Assembly: GCF_033115175.1 (NCBI RefSeq)
Contig: NC_084837.1
Span: 65,123,266 to 65,187,265, forward strand
Source of the DNA: Lepus europaeus
Taxonomy: Eukaryota; Chordata; Mammalia; Lagomorpha; Leporidae
DNA: 64,000 nucleotides
Direction: 5' to 3'
Shown here piece by piece: positions 54,701-60,700 of this stretch (position 1 is the stretch's first letter; every line of letters begins with the position of its first letter). The position numbers and the translations under genes were made by a program. The notes beneath the pieces were generated by a model that saw only the letters and a list, made by a program, of their open reading frames with translations, did not search any database and was not told the DNA's origin.

Positions 54701-57700
54701 GCACCTGGCTCCTGCCATCGGATCAGCGCGGTGCGCCGGCCGCAGCGCGCCGGCTGCAGCAGCCATTGGAGGGTGAACCAATGGCAAAAGGAAGACCTTT
54801 CTCTCTGTCTCTCTCTCTCTCTCTCACTGTCCACTCTGCCTTTCAAAAAAAAAAAAAAGATAAATTAATGGGGCCGGCACTGTGGCATAGCAGGTTAAGC
54901 TGCTACCTGTAGTGCCGGCATCCCATGTGGGCACTGGTTTGAGTTCTGGCTGCTCCACTTCCATTCCAGCTCCCTGCTAATGTGCCAGAAAGCAGCGGGG
55001 TATGGCCCAAATCCTTTAGTCTGTGAACCCACATGGGTGACCTGGAAGAAGCTCCTGTCTCCTGGTTTCTGCCTGGCCCAGCCCCAGCCCTTGTAGCCAT
55101 TTGGGGAGTGAACCAGTGGATGAAAGACCTCTCTCTGTAATTCTGCCTTCTAAAATAAATAAAATATTTTTAAAAAACAAAGATAACTTGGGTGCAAAAG
55201 TTCAAAAATCCATGCCTACTTTTTTCATATGACTCTTCCATGAGCTTTTTGGAGACCTGTTATGTATTTCCTTTTGGTTGGTTAAAATCAGAATCCAAAC
55301 AAGGGTCATGCATTGCATTCAGCTGATTGTGCCTTCGGTCTTTTTCAGTCTCTGTGTGCCATCCCTCCCTTCATTCCACCCCCCTACCCTGCTCCTTGGC
55401 CCCACTCCTTACAATTTATTTGCTTTGGAAACTGGATCTTTGTTCCTGTAGAGTATCCTGTATTCTGGGTTTGTGATGTTTACATCTGTCCCTGTGGTAT
55501 CATTTCACATGTTCCTCTGCCCCCTGCCCCGGCCACCAGTTTCTATGTGTAGGAGTTAGATTCAGCGGTTTGATCAGATTTGAGTCTGTTTGCTTGACTA
55601 CTTCATTACGTGTTTTTTGCTTTTATCAATATGCCCATCATATCTAGTTGTCTCTCTCTTTTATAATGTTAATATAGATCAGTGTTTTCAAGGTTTGTTA
55701 GCCTTATCCAATGAGGTGTTTATAAATATTTAACAACCAGCTTGGGGTCATTGGTTTGTACCATTTCCCTAATTTGTACCAATTTCCATAGGATAAATAT
55801 CCCTACCGTGGTTGGTTTTAAACTACCAACACAATGCTAACCAACTTGCAAAATTCCTGACACTTTAACAGTTGGCCCTTGTGAGCCAGGCAAGCTGTGT
55901 CCAGCACACTGCTGTCTTATTGCTAAATCAGCCTTTCATTTTTTAACAGTACTGCCTAGATTTATTTCTCATTAGAGTTATAAAATTATGATATTCAAAT
56001 TGTCTCTCCTTTTAATAGGAATATCAATTATAATAGTCCTATAAAGGAAAAATGTTCTCATTTATTTTGTATCCAGATATAAAGTTCATACAAGAAATGT
56101 AGAATAAGTTTTTGATTCGTTCCCCAACCCTCCTCCCCTGCCTTTTTCTAAACCAGTTTTCAGAATAATGAGTTGTCAAAGGTGACCAATGAACCTTTTA
56201 TTTTTAGTAATATTATTTATGAATTTGAAGTTATAAAAAATGTGTATTTGGTGTACATTTGGTCAACCCCTTGCATTTATTTGTTTGTTTGTCAAATTGT
56301 TCCATCTTAGACTAGTGGGAAACTCTTCATGTTGACTGCTAGGTCCTTTGACATAATCCCAATAGTCTTTGTTAGTTTTTTACAAAGCATGACAAGATAT
56401 TCTAAGCTCTTGTGCATTTCTTACACAAGAACTAGAATCAGCCATTTCTATAAGAGCACAGGTACATTGTAGTAAGAAATGCAATTTTGATACCATAATC
56501 TTAGCATGAGCCAGAAAGTTCAGTGCTATTGCTTTGGTAATTATTTCTAGGCCTTTTTTAGTCAACAGAGGGAAATAAAAATTTTTTTAAAAGAGAAAAT
56601 AATTGTATGTGTTGATATTTCTAGTTGAAGTCTAGAATTACAAGGTTTAAAATAAATGCTATTAAAAATATTTATAGAGGAAGCAGGCTTTTAGCCTAGC
56701 AGTTAAAATGGCCTCTTCTCACATCCCACATCCCACATTAGGGTGCCTGGATTCAATACCTTCCTTTGACTCTAGCCTCTCACTAATGCCGACCCTGGGA
56801 GGCAGCAGTGATGGCTCAGGTAACTGGGTTCCAGCCACCCACATGGGAGACTTGGATTATGATCCTGACTCCATGCTTCAGCTGTGGCCCAGCCCTAGCC
56901 ATTGCATGCATTTGGGGAGTGAACCATCAGATGAGAGCTCTTTCTCTTTCTCAAATATTTTTTTAAAGAACATTTTAGAAGTGTTTATAGGGAAATTAAA
57001 AGTAAATTTAAAAAACGAAGATGTTCAGAGATAACTAACAAAAATTACTGGGAATTTTTGTAAGTAATTTGTGTGAAGTAGAACATTATACAAATTTATT
57101 TTTTATCTGAAAGCAAGCAAGCAAGGTCCCATCTGGTTACTGTCCAGATGCCCACAGGGCTGGGCCAAGCTGAAGCTGGGAACTAGAAACTGTCCAAGTC
57201 TCTCACATGTGTGGCAGGAACTCAATTACTTTGAAACATCACTGCTGCCTCCGAAGTCTGCACTGGCAGGAGGCTGCAGTGAAGAGCTGGAGCTAGGAAT
57301 TGAAACCAGGTACTCTGGTGTGGTCCACAGGCACCTAACCCCTAAGCTAAAAGCCTGCACCTTACACATTTTAAATGTGCATGCAAGTCACCTCTGTGTT
57401 GTGCTTGTAACTAGGATTCTGCTGGAAGAAGTAAGAATGTTCACCACACATTTTCTATTCAAGAAAATATTCATCTCACGTTTGATCCCCTGGCATCCTT
57501 TATTCTCCTTACTGAGCACTGCACTGTGGTGAGTGAATTCAGTTAAACATGTGTGTTTTTATTGGATTTGGTAACTGCAAAGTCATAAATAATATATAGT
57601 CATGACAAGAAAGCTGAAGTTTATAAAATTGAAGTTTAGTTATTTGTCTAGATTAAAAGAATAAAATGCTTTTAAATTCATTTGAATTAGAAGGTGCAGA

Positions 57701-60700
57701 GGCATGGAGAAGTCATTTGAAACCTGGTTCTACTTAATGTGATAAAACCAGAACAACTACGAGATTTATAATGACTGTCCTAACATTTCTTCTTACATAA
57801 GTACTATATTCTAAATGTAGAAGACAGAGAACTTAGAAATAAACTGATATTCATTATAACCATTGTATTTGACATTGTGATACTCTATTTTTCTCTCTCA
57901 TATATACTATATATATAAAACATAGTATTACTGTCATTTTATTTCGCCATCTTGTTTTTTCCCAATGAATAAATTTGTTTTAACTATTTCCTTGTATCAA
58001 CTTGTATTCTTTTATAATATGATATTAGCTACATTATATTATCAAGATAAACCTTAATTTATTTAACTACTTCCCTGTTTTGGGACATTTGCTTCCAATT
58101 TTTCTCTCTACTTTATAAATAATACTTGTAACTAAGTTTTTACATATATCTAATATAGTTTCTAGGGATAAATTCCTAGAATTGCTGAATCAAAGGGTAG
58201 GCACATTATTTTATATACTTTACTTTTTATTATATAATTATACAAATTATTTCATTAAAATATAACTGTCATGAGGGCAGGCATCTTTGTATTTGGGAAC
58301 TTGAATGTACATATGAATCACCTGGGGTATTACTAGACTATAGATGCTGATTCATTGGGGCTGAGATGGGACCCGAGATTCGACATTCCTAACAGGCTCA
58401 AGGAGATTCCAGTGATGATCTAGGACCGATTTTGGGAAACAAGCACTTAGATCACCTGTCTACTGAGTCCATCTCTTAAGTGAATGACTGCTTGTTGGAG
58501 AAAAGCAAAGATCAGTCTCTGCTTGCTCAACCTTCAATGTACTGTATACTGCTATTTTATGCTTACACAACTTTAGATAAAACAAACTAGCCTCTCCTAA
58601 TACAATAGCAGTGTACTATTTTAATTTGATCACTTAATATAACTATTTAACTACTTAACTTCAAGATTGGTCTAAGTATCGAAATTCAGAAAGTCATGCT
58701 GAGACAATGTATGGTTTTCCTAATTGGTAAATCAGATGTTTGATTCTTTTTTTTTTTTTTTTTTGGAAGACAGAGTTTCAGAGAGAGGTAGAGATAGAGA
58801 GACAGAGAGAGAGGTCTTCTATCTGCTGGTTCACTCCCCAGATGGTTGCAATGGCCAGAGCTGGGCTGATCCAAAGCCAGGAGCCAGGAGCTTCTTCCGG
58901 GTCTCCCACGTGGGTGCAGGGGCCCAAGCACTTGGGCCATCCTCTGCTGCTCTGTCAGGCCACAGCAGAGAGCTGGATTGGAAGAGAAGCAGCCGGGACT
59001 AGAACCACGCCCATATGGGATGCTGGCACCTCAGGCCAGGGCTTTAACCTGCTACGCCACAGTGCCAGCCCCCAAGATGTTTGATTCTCTTTGACTATAT
59101 ATTTTTCAACTGGAGTAATTTTTTGTTAGTGATGATTAAAAGAAAAAAAGAAACTGTTTCTCTATACTTTCATTGGTACCAAATAACTCTCCAGTTCTTG
59201 GACACTGGGTATTTTACAGTTAACTCAGTTCTGATCCTAGCTGCCAGAAGTTAGCACAGACCCCAGGTTAAGGACTTAGTCCCACAAGACCTCCCAATTC
59301 AGATACCAGTTGTGAGTCCCTGTTATCACCTGTGCTTTGGCCAACAGGCTCTAAAATCAGAGGTTCCGAGGACTCCCAAGAGAGCTCACAAAACTCAGGA
59401 AAACAGCTTATTTACTAGACTGCCAGTTTGTTATAAAAAAAGTACAACTCAGGAACAACCCAATGGAAGAGGTGCATAGGGCACAGAGTGGGGCAGGGCT
59501 AGGAGCTTCTAAACACCCTCCAGACACACATGGCCTTCACCTTGGCAGTATCTCCCTGTACTCACCAACCTGAAAGCTCTCTGAATCTCTTTGGTTAACG
59601 TTTCTAGGGAAAGGTCATCATGTAGGCGTAATTAATTTAACAATTGGCCATTAGTGATTAATGCAACCTGTGGTAGTGGGAAGCCCCCACCCTTCAGGGC
59701 TTTTCAAAAGTCACTTTATTGATCAGAGTCAGTGAACTCAAAAGGCTTCCATAGCCTTGGCAACTCATGACAAGAGCCTAGGGTGATTACTGATGCCATA
59801 AACAAGAGTCACTGTGCACTTACTCCTCATGTAGGATCTCTGTCCTTAACGTGTTGTACATTGTGAATTAATGCTATAACTAGTACTCAAGCAGTATTTT
59901 ACACTTTGTGTTTCTGTGTGGGTACAAACTGTTGAAATCTTTACTTAATAAGTGCTGAATTGATCTTCTGTATATAAAGATAAATGAAATTGAATCTTGA
60001 TGTGAATGGAATGGGAGAAGGAGCGGGAGAGGGGAGGGTTGCGGGTGGGAGGGAAGTTTGGGGGGGGAAGCCATTGTAATCCATAAGCTGTACTTTGGAA
60101 ATTTATATTTATTAAATAAAAGTTAAAAAAATATAATCTAAAAAAAAAGTCACTTTATTAACAAACTGATGAAGATGAAAGGCGCTTGTGGTAACAAGAT
60201 ACTTCTTTCAGTTTTTCACTCCAGAGTTATTTGAGGAGTCAGGGACAAAAACCAAAGACGTGCGGCTTTTTTTGTTAATATTTATTTTTTTCACCTACTT
60301 GAAAGGCATATCAGAGAGAGCGAGAGGGAGAGAAGGAGATCTTCTCTCTGCTCTTTCACTCCCCAAATGCCCACAACAGTCAGCACTGGGTCATGCTGAA
60401 GTCAAGAGTCTGCAGCTGCATCCAGGTAACTGGATTGGAAGTGGAGGAGCCAGGATTTGAACCAGGAACTCCCAGATGGGATGCAGGCATCCTAAGACAT
60501 GGCTTAACCCAGTGATCTACAATGTGCACCACCACGTGTGACTTTGACTGAGATACATACTGAGAAGTACACTTACATGATTTTGTCATTGTGTGAACAC
60601 CATGGAATGTACTTAGACTAAGATGGCTATGATGCTACCCGGCAATATAATTTAAGGAACCACTACCTATAAATGGTCCATGCTGACCAAAAAGTCGTTA

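Larger units (their letters stand above)
54468..55260 (+). mobile_element. TIR-type DNA element copy 3, split by two SINEs
   Basis: Left end 'acttcagaaaggtcatgg', right end 'ccatgagctttttggaga'. Both SINEs entered at AAAAGATAAATT. Confidence 0.7.
48610..57414 (+). other. TMEM62: TMEM62 introns 8-9
   Basis: SINE-rich. About 48610-49050, 51840-52325, 53500-53920, 54180-54460 and 55800-56670 show no recognisable element. Confidence 0.8.
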
